Assembly: GCA_009801015.1 (NCBI GenBank)
Contig: VHZZ01000233.1
Coordinates: 63,731-102,173 of the forward strand
Direction: 5' to 3'
DNA: 38,443 nucleotides
Source of the DNA: Silene noctiflora
Lineage: Eukaryota; Streptophyta; Magnoliopsida; Caryophyllales; Caryophyllaceae
Shown: one piece after another, positions 1 to 9,451 of the stretch
Position numbering within the stretch: the first letter of the stretch is position 1
Layout: each line of letters opens with the position of its first letter
Program-made: the position numbers and the translations under genes
The notes under the pieces: model-generated
Told to the model about the DNA's origin: nothing
Databases searched by the model: none
What the model saw: the letters and a program-made list of their open reading frames with translations, nothing else

Positions 1-310
1 CGCCGGTGGCATGACCGGCTGAGAGATTTTGACAAGCTGAAATCTGCGTTGACTTGATTAACCATCAGGTGTTCCCGGCCGGCGGACCGGCCGACGGTGA
101 TCATGCCGGCTGAGACACTTTCTGCCTCAATTTGCATAATTTCTTCTATTCTTCAATCTTCTTGCATTCTCAGCCGGCAGACCGGCTGCCGGTGGCCTAC
201 CCGGCTGAGACAGTTTCTGCCTCTTTTGCACAATTTTTAGTCAAGTCTTCAACAATCTGCAANCCCAGCCGGCAGACCGGCCGCCGGTGGCCTACCCGGC
301 TGGGAACCTT
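1..310. repeat. GC-rich tandem repeat, period about 91-95 bp
   Basis: About three and a half copies of a degenerate unit. Each copy has a GC-rich block followed by a pyrimidine-rich spacer (TTTCTGCCTC and similar). The block ACCGG...GCCGG recurs at about 79, 174 and 269, and a partial copy starts at base 1. Within each full block there is a short dyad: CGGCCGG/CCGGCCG at 76-93, CAGCCGG/CCGGCTG at 171-188, and a one-mismatch version at 266-283. The array probably extends left of the window. No convincing protein is encoded; short open frames here are by-products of base composition. One ambiguous base falls inside (263). Confidence 0.8.
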
Positions 311-849
311 CTGACTCTTTTTGCCTTCTCTTCTCGGTCCATCTTCCAAATCACCCCGTTTNTNCGACTTTGTTTCACCTAGATTAATCAAGACAGAAGT
401 AAAGGTAGTAATAACGACGATAATAGTAATATTAACCGACTTATCACTAAATGCAATTAAAATGACTAATTATTACAAATTAGTGAAAGTAATGAGCTTT
501 TATACGATTAAGGACACAAAATCGATTCGGAATAGGGAAATAATGCGGGGTAAAATGCAACTTATCAAACACATTACCCCTAGATGAGAGTAACGAGTTG
601 CCTAGATGAATAATCACCCTCATACCAAACTCACTAAAATAACCTCAAATTATTACTCCCTTCTTTTTTCCACCCTTTTCCGCTCAATCCAAGCAAGCCC
701 ATAATATTACATTTTATGTCTAATTATTTGTTTACATATGATTAAAATATCTTTTCAAAAAAAAAAAAAAAAAAAAAGATAACACGCTTTGTTAATGAAA
801 AAAAAATTGTAAGACTTAATATTTGTATGTTATTATTGTAACTAACGCT
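311..849. other. AT-rich spacer, no gene seen
   Basis: No coding exon or transposon terminus was recognised. The stretch is AT-rich, includes a run of 21 A at 757-777 and has ambiguous bases at 362 and 364. Confidence 0.5.
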
Positions 850-2199
850 TGTCGTTAATACAAACTCTTATAAAAGCTATCTAAGACAATATTTGAGAGA
901 CTCTAAAGATTTTGGATTGATACTAAGTTCAATGATATTCTTATTTATAATCATGGGTCACTCCACCTTATGATAATCTTTTGAATTTAGACAATTCAAC
1001 TATTTATACGTAGTATATTCATCACATGCACCCTTCTGATGTGGGACAATTCACCCCACCTTATGATACTTGGGAAACTCAAAAAATTTTGTGTTAATAC
1101 CTAAGTTTCAATAATGACTCTTATTTATAATCATGAGATCACCCCACCTTATGATAATTTTCTGATGTGGGATAATTCACCTTATTACAAATCTTCTGAT
1201 GTGGAATAGTTCAACTATTTATTCGTAATATATTTATCACACCTACATTATTTTTCAATGTGGCACATAATATACTGAGAAGTATACCATATTTTTCGCA
1301 CCTAATTCGACATCCAACCCGATTTGATAATGAACAAATACTATACTATCTATTAATATCTGTAAGTTTTTTTTTATCATAATTAAAATATGTGCAAAAG
1401 ATATAAAACTTATACTCTATTGATAAAAATTTTTACCACGAATCTAATTACATAATTTTCAAATTTTTTATTATGATACTTTTTTGCCAAATGAAATGTA
1501 TAAGTTTTTTATATAAATAAAAATTATAATCATCGTTACTTGAATATAATATAGAAAATTATATCATATTGTGGAGAGAATGATACAAACTCTTAAGATC
1601 TCTCTAAGACAATATTTAAGAGTCTCAAAAGATTTTGGGTTGATACCTAAGTTTTAATGATGTTTTCTATTTATATAATCATAGAATCACCCCATTTTAT
1701 ACTAATCTTTCGATGTGGGACAATTTTACTATTTATATGTAATTTATTCACCACAACTATATTATTTTTCAATGTGAGATAAACATACTTAGAAATACAC
1801 CATCTTTTTCACACCTAGTTTGACATCGCCCAAATTCCGAATACGGGCAATTGCTACTTCAATATATGTAATAGTTATATACCATCTATTAATATTCATA
1901 CGTTTTTTTTTCTATTTTTTATCATAATTAAAACATGTCCAAATAATATGAAATTTATACTCTAATGATAACATTTTTTTTACCACCAATCTAATTATAT
2001 TATTTTCGTAATGTTTTTACGATACTTTTTTGTCAAATGAAATGTAAAAATTTTTATATAAAAATTATAAATATTGAATATAATATAGGAAATATATATT
2101 GTATCTAATTATAATAATCGTTAAAATATTTTCCACTATATTTTTTATATCAAAAATATTATTTATGATACTTTCCTAAATTAATTAATTATTAATTAA

Positions 2200-2830
2200 T
2201 CGTCCTTACTACTAAGAAAATAAAAATTCTCTTAGCTTTCCCTCCAAAATGTATCCAACTTATTAAAGGAAACAATTAAAACTTTCATTTAATAAAATAT
2301 TATCTTTTTCATAATATATAATCTTATTATAATTATAATTATACTCTAATCTTTTTATTAAATTCAAAATTATGATTTTTTTCATTATAATAAAATAAAA
2401 TTAGTATTAAACTATAGAGTATATGTTGCCAAAATTTTCACAATGCAATAATGATTACTTTAGAAAATAACATAACACATACTTACTATTAGGTTCATAA
2501 CAAAACAAAACAAAAAAATCATTAAAAAAATTGGAGAAAATTATAAAATGAAATCCGTAATTTTATGGTAAAAAAAAATTATTTTCATAAAAATACACAT
2601 TTTATAACTTTACTCAATTTTCTTTGATTAATTTTCCATTTCAAATTTTCATAAAAATACACATTTCATAAATTTACTCAATTCTCTTTGATTAATTTTC
2701 CATTTCAAATTTTTTTATATCAAAATAAAATAGACTGAAATATTAAATATTAATAAAGTGCCAATTTAAATAATACCCTAAAAAATAAAATCTCTACATA
2801 TACCGCGCAGTAGCGCGGGATCTATACTAG
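2200..2830 (+). mobile_element. Non-autonomous Helitron (631 bp)
   Basis: The 3' end is diagnostic. A stem CCGCGC (2803-2808)/GCGCGG (2813-2818) with loop AGTA is followed by ATCTATACTAG, ending in CTAG at 2827-2830 and a flanking T. The proposed 5' end is TCGTCCTTACTACTAAG at 2200, preceded by A, which fits A^T insertion. The element sits exactly between two copies of the 545-bp repeat, which supports both boundaries. There is no RepHel coding capacity. The 3' end is secure; the 5' end is inferred. Confidence 0.7.
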
Positions 2831-3100
2831 TTTTTAATAATACAGACTCTTAAGAGTCCTCTATGACAATACTTAAAACGACTCAAAAGATTTTTATTTG
2901 ATACCCAAGATTCAAAGACGGCTCCTATTTATAATCATAGGATTACCCACCTAAAGGTAATATTTCCATGTGAGACAATTCTACTATTTATATGTAATAT
3001 ATTCACCACACCTATATAAATTTCCAATGTAGGACAAATAACATATTAAGAAGTACACCAACTTTTATCATAATTAAAATATGAGAAAATAATAGTAATA

Positions 3101-3338
3101 CTTCGTTCATACCATTGAATTGTTTACATTTTCTATTTTACCCCGTTCCGCTTGACTGTCTACGTTTCTATATATGGATGATCAATTAAATGGTTCACAT
3201 ATCCTTGTCTACTTTTATACCTTTTGATGGGTGAGTGCCAAAATATGACGGACTTACATGAGAGTGGTTGTGTTAGTAAACATATGAAAAGTAGAAATAT
3301 CTCATTTTATTAATAATGTAAACAATTCAAGGAGGAAG
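3101..3338. mobile_element. Stowaway-like MITE (238 bp) inside repeat copy
   Basis: The left end CTTCGTTCATACC...TTGAATTGTTTACATT and the right end (reverse complement CTTCCTCC...TTGAATTGTTTACATT) form terminal inverted repeats. Both are flanked by TA, as expected of Tc1/mariner-derived MITEs. Repeat-copy sequence resumes on the right at GTAAAATGCAAAATTTATAC, so the element is younger than the array. Confidence 0.7.
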
Positions 3339-3815
3339 TAGTAAAATGCAAAATTTATACTCAATGAAAGCATTTTTCGCTACGAATCCAAATATTTAAG
3401 TTTCTAAATGTTTCGCATTATACTTTTTTGTTAGATTGATAATCAAACAATTCTTTTTTGTAAAATATAGCTTTGATATTAAAAATATTACATAGTATCT
3501 TTGTCCGAATTTTTGGAAGATCTTATAATATACTTTCCTAAAATTAAAAAAGATGATGTGGACGCTCTAATATTGCTCAAAAAAAGCCTCTTTTATGTAT
3601 ATATATAGATTTTAATAAATCAAAAAAATTACGATAAAATTCACAATCTTTAAAACAAAACTTAATATTTTTTATCATAAAACTCATAAATTACACAACC
3701 AAATGTGATGTATGATTTATAAACTGATTATTTACTTATTATTAGACTTCATAATCGGTATTCTCATTTTTTATTTAAATAACTAATGTCACCATTGATA
3801 TCATTTGTTTTCTTA

Positions 3816-4270
3816 CTAGTATAGTTCCCGTGAAAATGCACGGCTTTTTTAGAGGAGGATATTAGAGTTTATAACAATTAATTTACAGTAATTTAACTCA
3901 GTTTGAAATTTAGTGGGAAACGATACTATCGTTGTGTCTCATATGATGAATTGTAAAATAGAAGGTTCAATAATTTTACCCCGAATACAATTTGTGTGTT
4001 CTGTGAATACTATTTTGTCAACATTGTTTTTAAAGAGAGTGATATTATATGATTACATATTTACATACACTAAAATTATAAATAACCAAACATTAACCGG
4101 TGATTGTTTGAGTAAAGAAAGATTTTATTTATTTATGTCATGTAAATATAAAGAGAATAATAATGAGATTAATTAATGAGAGTATGGACCACTATTAGAA
4201 GCTGAATAATTAGGCGGGAAACTTGTCTGGGAAAAATTGGAGTTTTATTAATCTTTTAGTATATAGGGGA
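3816..4270 (-). mobile_element. Non-autonomous Helitron (455 bp), same family as 26827-27162
   Basis: Read on the minus strand it begins A|TCCCCTATATACTAAAAG at 4270. It ends with the hairpin CCGTG/CACGG (3843-3839 and 3832-3828), then GGAACTATACTAG|T at 3816. Both termini match the Helitron at 26827-27162 closely, and flanking A and T are present. The short open frames inside it show no known domain. Confidence 0.8.
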
Positions 4271-4385
4271 TTATGGAGTAGGTAAGACAAAATATAAGTT
4301 ACTTTCACCAGTTCACGTATCTACCCCTACAGTTAACATAGGTTAGCCTTTGATAAACAGCAATAAGAATAACTGAAAGTCCATT

Positions 4386-4733
4386 AGGTACTGTTTGGCC
4401 TTACTTGTGTTAATTTTTTAAAAAGGGTTTAATCATAAGTAATTTTTTGGAAAAATTTTGGTTGTTTGGCTATTTTTTTTGTAAGAGCGGTTTCTTATAC
4501 AATTTATATATATGTTTGGTCTAACTATTTTCATCCAGTTTTATTTTGTTTTTTTGGCTCTTTATGTGAAAAGTAGAATTAGAAGTAGCACATACCTACT
4601 TTTACTTTTGGGGTGAATAATAAGTTTTTGACCTTTTTAAAGTACTTTTAAAACTCTCTAATTTATAATGTTTGACCAAGCTACTACTTTTTCAGCTAGA
4701 AAAACACTTTTAAAGTTTGGCCAAATAACACCT
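4386..4733. mobile_element. Probable decayed TIR element with TTTGGCC ends
   Basis: The left end AGGTACTGTTTGGCC is mirrored by the right end, whose reverse complement is AGGTGTTATTTGGCC. Next to the right end, a segment of about 32 bp (TTTTTCAGYTAGAAAAACAC plus flanks) is directly repeated at 4684-4716 and 4733-4763. No target duplication was found. These ends resemble hAT-type MITEs of plants, but boundaries and superfamily are uncertain. Confidence 0.4.
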
Positions 4734-4942
4734 ACTTTTTCAGTTAGAAAAACACTTTTAAAGCTACTACTTGTTCATGTCTACTTTATATGCACTAGGT
4801 CCCGAGTTCAAGCCTGAGCAACATCACTTATTATTATTTTTTAAGTCAACCCAAGCGAGTTCCTAAACCGGGCTATGCGGCTATTCCTTCATCAAAGAAC
4901 AAGAGACGTGTTGGTTACATGTATAACTTGGGGACTTGCGGT

Positions 4943-5322
4943 TAAAGTTGTGCATCGTAGATGGCCAGCTCGCCCGACCCGGCTCAGCCCGGTCTCGTGG
5001 GCCGTGTTCTAGTTGTCCGGCTAGCCCATGGCCCAGCCCAGCCTGACACTATTTCATCCTCGGGCTAGGCTAGTGCCGCAACTTCCTTGGCCCGACCTGG
5101 TCAAAAACTTTTTAAAAAAATACATAGGCCTGGCCCGGCCCGACTATGGCCTGTTATTAAGTGGGTCGGGCTAGTGTCGCAGCAACCCAACCCAGGCCCA
5201 ACCCAGCCCGGTTTGGATTTGGTGTCGTGCCCGGGATCCACTTTCCCAGCCCAGCCCAGCGCGGCCCGACCCACCTTCTGTCCCGGCCTATCCCGCATCG
5301 GCCCGACCAACGCACACCTCTA
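4943..5322. mobile_element. hAT-like MITE with CCCGGCCC-rich interior (380 bp)
   Basis: The left end TAAAGTTGTGC (4943) and the right end (reverse complement TAGAGGTGTGC, 5322) match at 9 of 11 positions. The flanking octamers CTTGCGGT and CCTGTAGT match at 5 of 8, and all three differences are transitions. The interior is dense in GCCCGACCC/GCCCAGCCC motifs, a known style of plant hAT-derived MITE. Proline-rich open frames on both strands are composition artefacts. Confidence 0.55.
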
Positions 5323-6359
5323 CCTGTAGTACGTTAGTCTTGTGTAAGACGACTTTATACAAAGACAATGTAAAGCACTTTCATACCTAGCCTTATAAAT
5401 ATTTGGCAAACATATTAGGTTATGTCATGTTCGCATCAACTTTAAACAGGCCATCACTATCCCGACTCAATTACATAAACAAGTCATTTTTCTCAACCCT
5501 AACCCAACTCATTAGTTTTCGATAACCCAGCCGACATGTATAACCCATTTACCCTCAAGCACATCATTTTTAAGCTACTTTGAATCTGCTTTTTGTTTTG
5601 TTTGATAAAGAAAGGGAATGATAAAAGAAAAATCAACCACCATAATCACCTACCCCTCACTACCCACAACCAACAACCAACACCAACCACCACCGTCGCC
5701 ACCGTCACTGACAGGCCTGAGGTCGACCAGCCGTCGAAATTATCGCCCTACCGCAGGCGTACTCATCCAACCCCTCGCGACACCACCTTGTTTTCTTCTT
5801 CCACCGTTTGAAATCCTTAACCCTTTTAACCCAAATACACTAATAAACTAAACTAAGCTTTATAGCCATATTTTTCTAAAAATGACGATGAACGAAAATG
5901 CTTACTTTTAAGTTGTTTGGTTAGATTATTGATTCAACCTAAATATATCATGACACTGTTAGATAAGTGAGATATTCGTGTCGCTTTCGTGTCAAAACAG
6001 CTCAACCCTAATCCGACCCATTTTCGTGTCGTGTCCATGTCAACCCAGTTACTTAAATGGGTCACAACGTCTCTTTCCTAACTTTAATTATATAATCATT
6101 TGCCATTATTATTTATTGATTTTCCAGTGCTATTGTATAAAAAGTAAATGTTCTCATGTATTTACTCCCAAGATTTTGTCATGCGATTAACTTGCTCTTT
6201 TCACGAGTATATTACACTTGATATGCAAGTTTATGCTACCTGCAACAATTCTATCACACAACGGTCCACTAAGTCGAAACTTTTGTCAAAGTGCTCAACA
6301 AAAAAAAAAAAAAAATATACAATGAAATGCATAATGCCTATGTTAACTAGAATTACGGA
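5323..6359. other. Spacer with fragments of degenerate repeats
   Basis: No gene was recognised. At about 5450-5560 and 5965-6070 there are degenerate CAACCC/GACCC/GTGTCGTGTC motifs of the kind found in hAT-related and other plant repeats. At 5640-5800 the sequence is rich in CCACC/CAACCA. A run of 15 A lies at 6301-6315. Confidence 0.4.
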
Positions 6360-8055
6360 TTATTATCGAGGTATGTACACAACTTAACTATCTGCATAGA
6401 TATATTATTATCCACATTTATATATGGTTATTTCGATAATGTTTTAAACTCTGTTTTAGCGACACATTTTGTCTAATGTAATCAAATGTACGTGTACTAT
6501 GCTTGTGGAGTGTAAATCACTTCATTCTCCAATTTAATCAAATGAATTGAATTAAGCATAACGGGAACCCACGTAGTAATAAGGATTTGAAGAGGAAATG
6601 AGATGAATTATTCTTCTCATTAGCCCTTCTCTTGTATTTTCTCCGTAGCAATTATCTATGTACGTTTGATTAGAATACATTTCACAAGAAGAAAGATAAG
6701 TAAATAAGTTATAAAGACAGAGGAAATAGTTAGACTACCCATTAGTATCGCCACCAACGAAATTTAGGCGTGTAGGTAGCTAGAAAGCGACATATTAGAT
6801 GCATTAATTTCTCTAGTCTTAAATTTGTGTTTTTTTCCTCATTGCATTGTATAGTAAATAGTTTTTGCAGTCTTAAATATTATCTCATTGTATTGTTGGT
6901 TGAATAACAAAGAATAACCAAACAAAAGCAATTAAAAAGAACTAGTTGGAATAGTCGTCGTCATCATAGTCGATGTCGTTGTCATCTCCATCATTACTTG
7001 AAATAGCTGTCGTATCAGATTTGGATATGGTATTCTAAAGATATTGGAATCAAGTGACTTCAATGCTACTCGTTATTACAAATTAGCTATATTTAGTTAA
7101 TTATAGCTATAGAAGTTACTGAAATGGACTCTTACAAGTGTAGGTCTCACGGAATTTTGGGAATTTGTTTCTAAGCGTATGGATCCGATCAATATTTTTA
7201 TCTTTTGGATCCAAAATATTGCGTTTCAAATCCGATACGTTGGATTTAGGCAGAACTGGGATCCATTGCCATCCCTTGTTACCATGAATAACGCCCTTAT
7301 TACCACGAGTACCATTAAAGTCACTTAATTCCAACTCCTCTAGACCACCATCCACATGTGATACGACAACTATTTCAAATAATGATGAAAATGAAGACGA
7401 CAACGACGAAATAAACGACTCGCTCGTTCACCATTTGCTAAACCTTCTTAAGTTCTTCCTAACTGCTTTTGTTTGGTTATTGTTCGTTATTCAACCAACA
7501 ATACAATGAGAAAATATTTAAAACTATAAAAGCCATTTACTCTACAACGCAATGAGAAAAACACAAATTTAAGACTATAAAAATTAATGCCTATAATGTG
7601 TTGCTTTCTAGCTATCAACGCGCCTAAATTTCATTGGTGGTGATACTAATGGGAAGTCTAAGGTCTAACTATCTCTTCTGTCTTTATAACTTATTTACTT
7701 ACTTTTCTTCTTTGTGAATTGTATTCTAAACAAACATACATAAATAATTGTGACGGAAAAAATACAAAAGAAGGGGCCAAATAAAGAGAAGAATAACCAA
7801 TCTCATTTTCCCGTCAAATCCTCATTACGACGTGATTTATGGGGATACTTATATCAATTTAGTTGATTAAATTGAAGAATGTGTGACTTATATTTCACAA
7901 ATGTAGTACGCATAAATTTGATTATGTTAGTGAAAACGTGTCAATAATAACAAGTTCAAAACATTCTCAAAATAACCATACCTAAAAGTGGAAAATAATA
8001 TGTCGTTTTATGCAAATAGTTAAGTTGTATATGTAAATAGAGTATTCATTAAATT
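6360..8055. mobile_element. Long inverted repeat with arms of about 700 bp, foldback or MULE-like
   Basis: The left arm (about 6360-7085) is matched along its length by the reverse complement of the right arm (about 7300-8055). Anchors: CACAACTTAACTATCTGC (left) against TACAACTTAACTATTTGC (right, reverse complement); GTAATAAGGATTTGAAG against GTAATGAGGATTTGACG; GTATTGTTGGTTGAATAAC in both; GAAATAGCTGTCGTATCA against GAAATAGTTGTCGTATCA. The spacer is only about 215 bp. The outer ends lack a clear target duplication, so superfamily is undecided; Mutator-like and foldback elements both have long arms. No transposase domain was recognised. The right arm holds a 95-codon minus-strand frame (7403-7116) without an ATG start or known domain. 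Confidence 0.75.
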
Positions 8056-9069
8056 GAATTTGCATTCTAATTTTAGTTTAATATCTTGATATCTTATGAG
8101 TAATACTGGCACATATAAATAAGTAAGTTGCTACCAATATAAAACATTAAATTATCAAAATAAAATAGTTTTTTTACTAATTTAGTAATTAATTGTTTTA
8201 GACTTTTTGTAATTGGGCTTTTCTTACATATAAAGTGGTTTTATATAACAATTTGTGTTATTGTAGGATAATAACAAGTTTTTACAGGTTGGATCTTTTG
8301 AGTCATTCAAGTGTCGGGTTGGGATATTTTGGAATAAAGTTAGAATCCGCTGGATTCTAAATTCATTCCAAACCCCCTATAATCTCATACCAGACCCTTC
8401 TCCCAATATGCAAACTCCGTTCTATAACATTTGACATTTCATTCAATTTCAAGGTCCAACCAAACAGTTTAAAACAAGTATGAGATTTAAAATCTATTTC
8501 TTTAGTGGGATAAAATTCCATTCAATTCATTTCCTTTGAACCAAAAGCCCCTTAGTGGTTTATTATTTACAATCCTTGAAGAAATATTACTCGTATAATC
8601 GCATTAAAGAAGAGTTTTATTAGTAGTTCACAAGACTCGATGATATTTTGTGATTATTCTTGAAAGACCACAAATGAATGCCAAGCACCCTTATTTAAGC
8701 CACCGGCTAATATAATTTAATGACGACAGTTGCAACTTGCAAATGTCGATATTGTATTTAAGCTCATACATTATGCCATTATGGTATCCAATTGTGCAAA
8801 ACATTTCGCGGTATCAAACTATACTACGGCGAAGTATACCATATACTTCGTAGTTCTACATTACTTTGTAAGAGTCTACTAAATCATTATCGCACAAAAT
8901 TTTTGTAAAATTTAAACTATCGCGCAATATTAAGTGAGATATAAAAAATACGAATATTATAAAATTACTTCGTATTATACCGTGTACAACGATCTTATCG
9001 GGGTAAATACCACTTGGCACTTAACAAAAAACATGTTTGTATCATTGTATGACGCCTATGATTATGAAC
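8056..9069. other. Upstream region of RFC1 with small hairpins
   Basis: AT-rich promoter-side DNA. 8333-8371 is an imperfect palindrome (GGAATAAAGTTAGAATCC, loop GCT, then its near reverse complement), followed by ATTCCATTCAATTC-type sequence and AAAAGCCCCTTAG at 8542-8554. This looks like a MITE remnant, but its left end was not found. A second short dyad, ACTAC...GAAGTAT/ATACTTC...GTAGT, lies at 8823-8854. No coding exon was seen. Confidence 0.4.
8804..8811 (+). promoter_or_regulatory. Possible E2F-type site upstream of RFC1
   Basis: TTTCGCGG fits the plant E2F consensus WTTSSCSS. Replication genes are frequent E2F targets in plants. The site lies about 640 bp before the RFC1 ATG, and a match this short can arise by chance. 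Confidence 0.25.
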
Positions 9070-9129
9070 AACTGAAAATCGTCGTCTCGGTCTACTGAGT
9101 ATCGAATTACAAGAGCAACGAACTCCCAG

Positions 9130-9390
9130 GTTTCCCTCTTTCTTAATCATCTCAATTCCAAATTAGGGTTTTACGCATTACTCTCTAATTTCATTTCTCA
9201 TCGCAATTCCGACATAGTTCATTAATTCCTTTGTTTTTATCAGCCGAAAAGTTATAATCTTTCGCAAATTGTATTTTACCGAAACCCTAATCAGTATAGT
9301 ATTGCATTTTGCATGTTTGTTTTCCCCAATTGATATGAACATTGTCGATGTTAATCCTGTACAATTTAGGGTTTTTGTTTCTTCGTGCAG
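9130..9390 (+). other. Proposed 5' leader intron of RFC1
   Basis: CCCAG|GTTTCC at 9130 could be a donor, and TTTGTTTCTTCGTGCAG ending at 9390 is a good acceptor with a pyrimidine tract. The following leader exon would be 9391-9454, ending in the start codon. The donor is weak, so the upstream boundary is inference; the acceptor is more convincing. Confidence 0.4.
9163..9374. promoter_or_regulatory. Three telo-box motifs in the RFC1 leader
   Basis: TTAGGGTTT occurs at 9163-9171 and 9366-9374, and AAACCCTAA at 9282-9290. Telo-boxes near the transcription start are established features of plant genes expressed in dividing cells, including replication and translation genes. All three fall in a likely leader intron (donor near 9130, acceptor CGTGCAG ending at 9390). 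Confidence 0.5.
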
Positions 9391-9451
9391 ATTATCTGGT
9401 GTTCCTGAGGAATTGAAGGAGCTTGTTTCTTTAATTGCTTGAATAGAAATC

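Larger units (their letters stand above)
850..3500 (+). repeat. Degenerate direct repeat array, period about 545 bp
   Basis: A recognisable unit begins with CTCTAAGACAATATTT-like sequence. It continues through TTGATACCTAAGTTT, then GATGTGGGACAATT, TTCAATGTGGGA and TATCATAATTAAAA, and ends near ACTTTTTTGCCAAATG. Full or nearly full copies start near 1068, 1590 and 2838, with a truncated copy at about 850-1067. Matching landmarks in the first two copies (about 1094 and 1639; 1374 and 1919) are roughly 545 bp apart. The third copy is separated from the second by a Helitron (2200-2830) and is itself split by a MITE (3101-3338). Origin unknown; it could be the non-coding part of a decayed retroelement. 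No protein domain was seen. Confidence 0.7.

Noticed and set aside
4795-4830. tRNA B-box-like GGTCCCGAGTTCAAGCCTGAG, possible SINE
   Set aside because: No A-box at the right distance, no poly(A) or simple-repeat tail and no target duplication could be found.
5087-5329. Proline-rich open frames on both strands
   Set aside because: They lie wholly inside a GCCCGACCC-rich MITE; low-complexity composition keeps several frames open and no domain is recognisable.
7116-7403. 95-codon frame on the minus strand
   Set aside because: No ATG start, no known domain, and it lies in an arm and the spacer of the long inverted repeat.
8921-8940. Second E2F-like motif TATCGCGC
   Set aside because: Lacks the TT required by the WTTSSCSS consensus.
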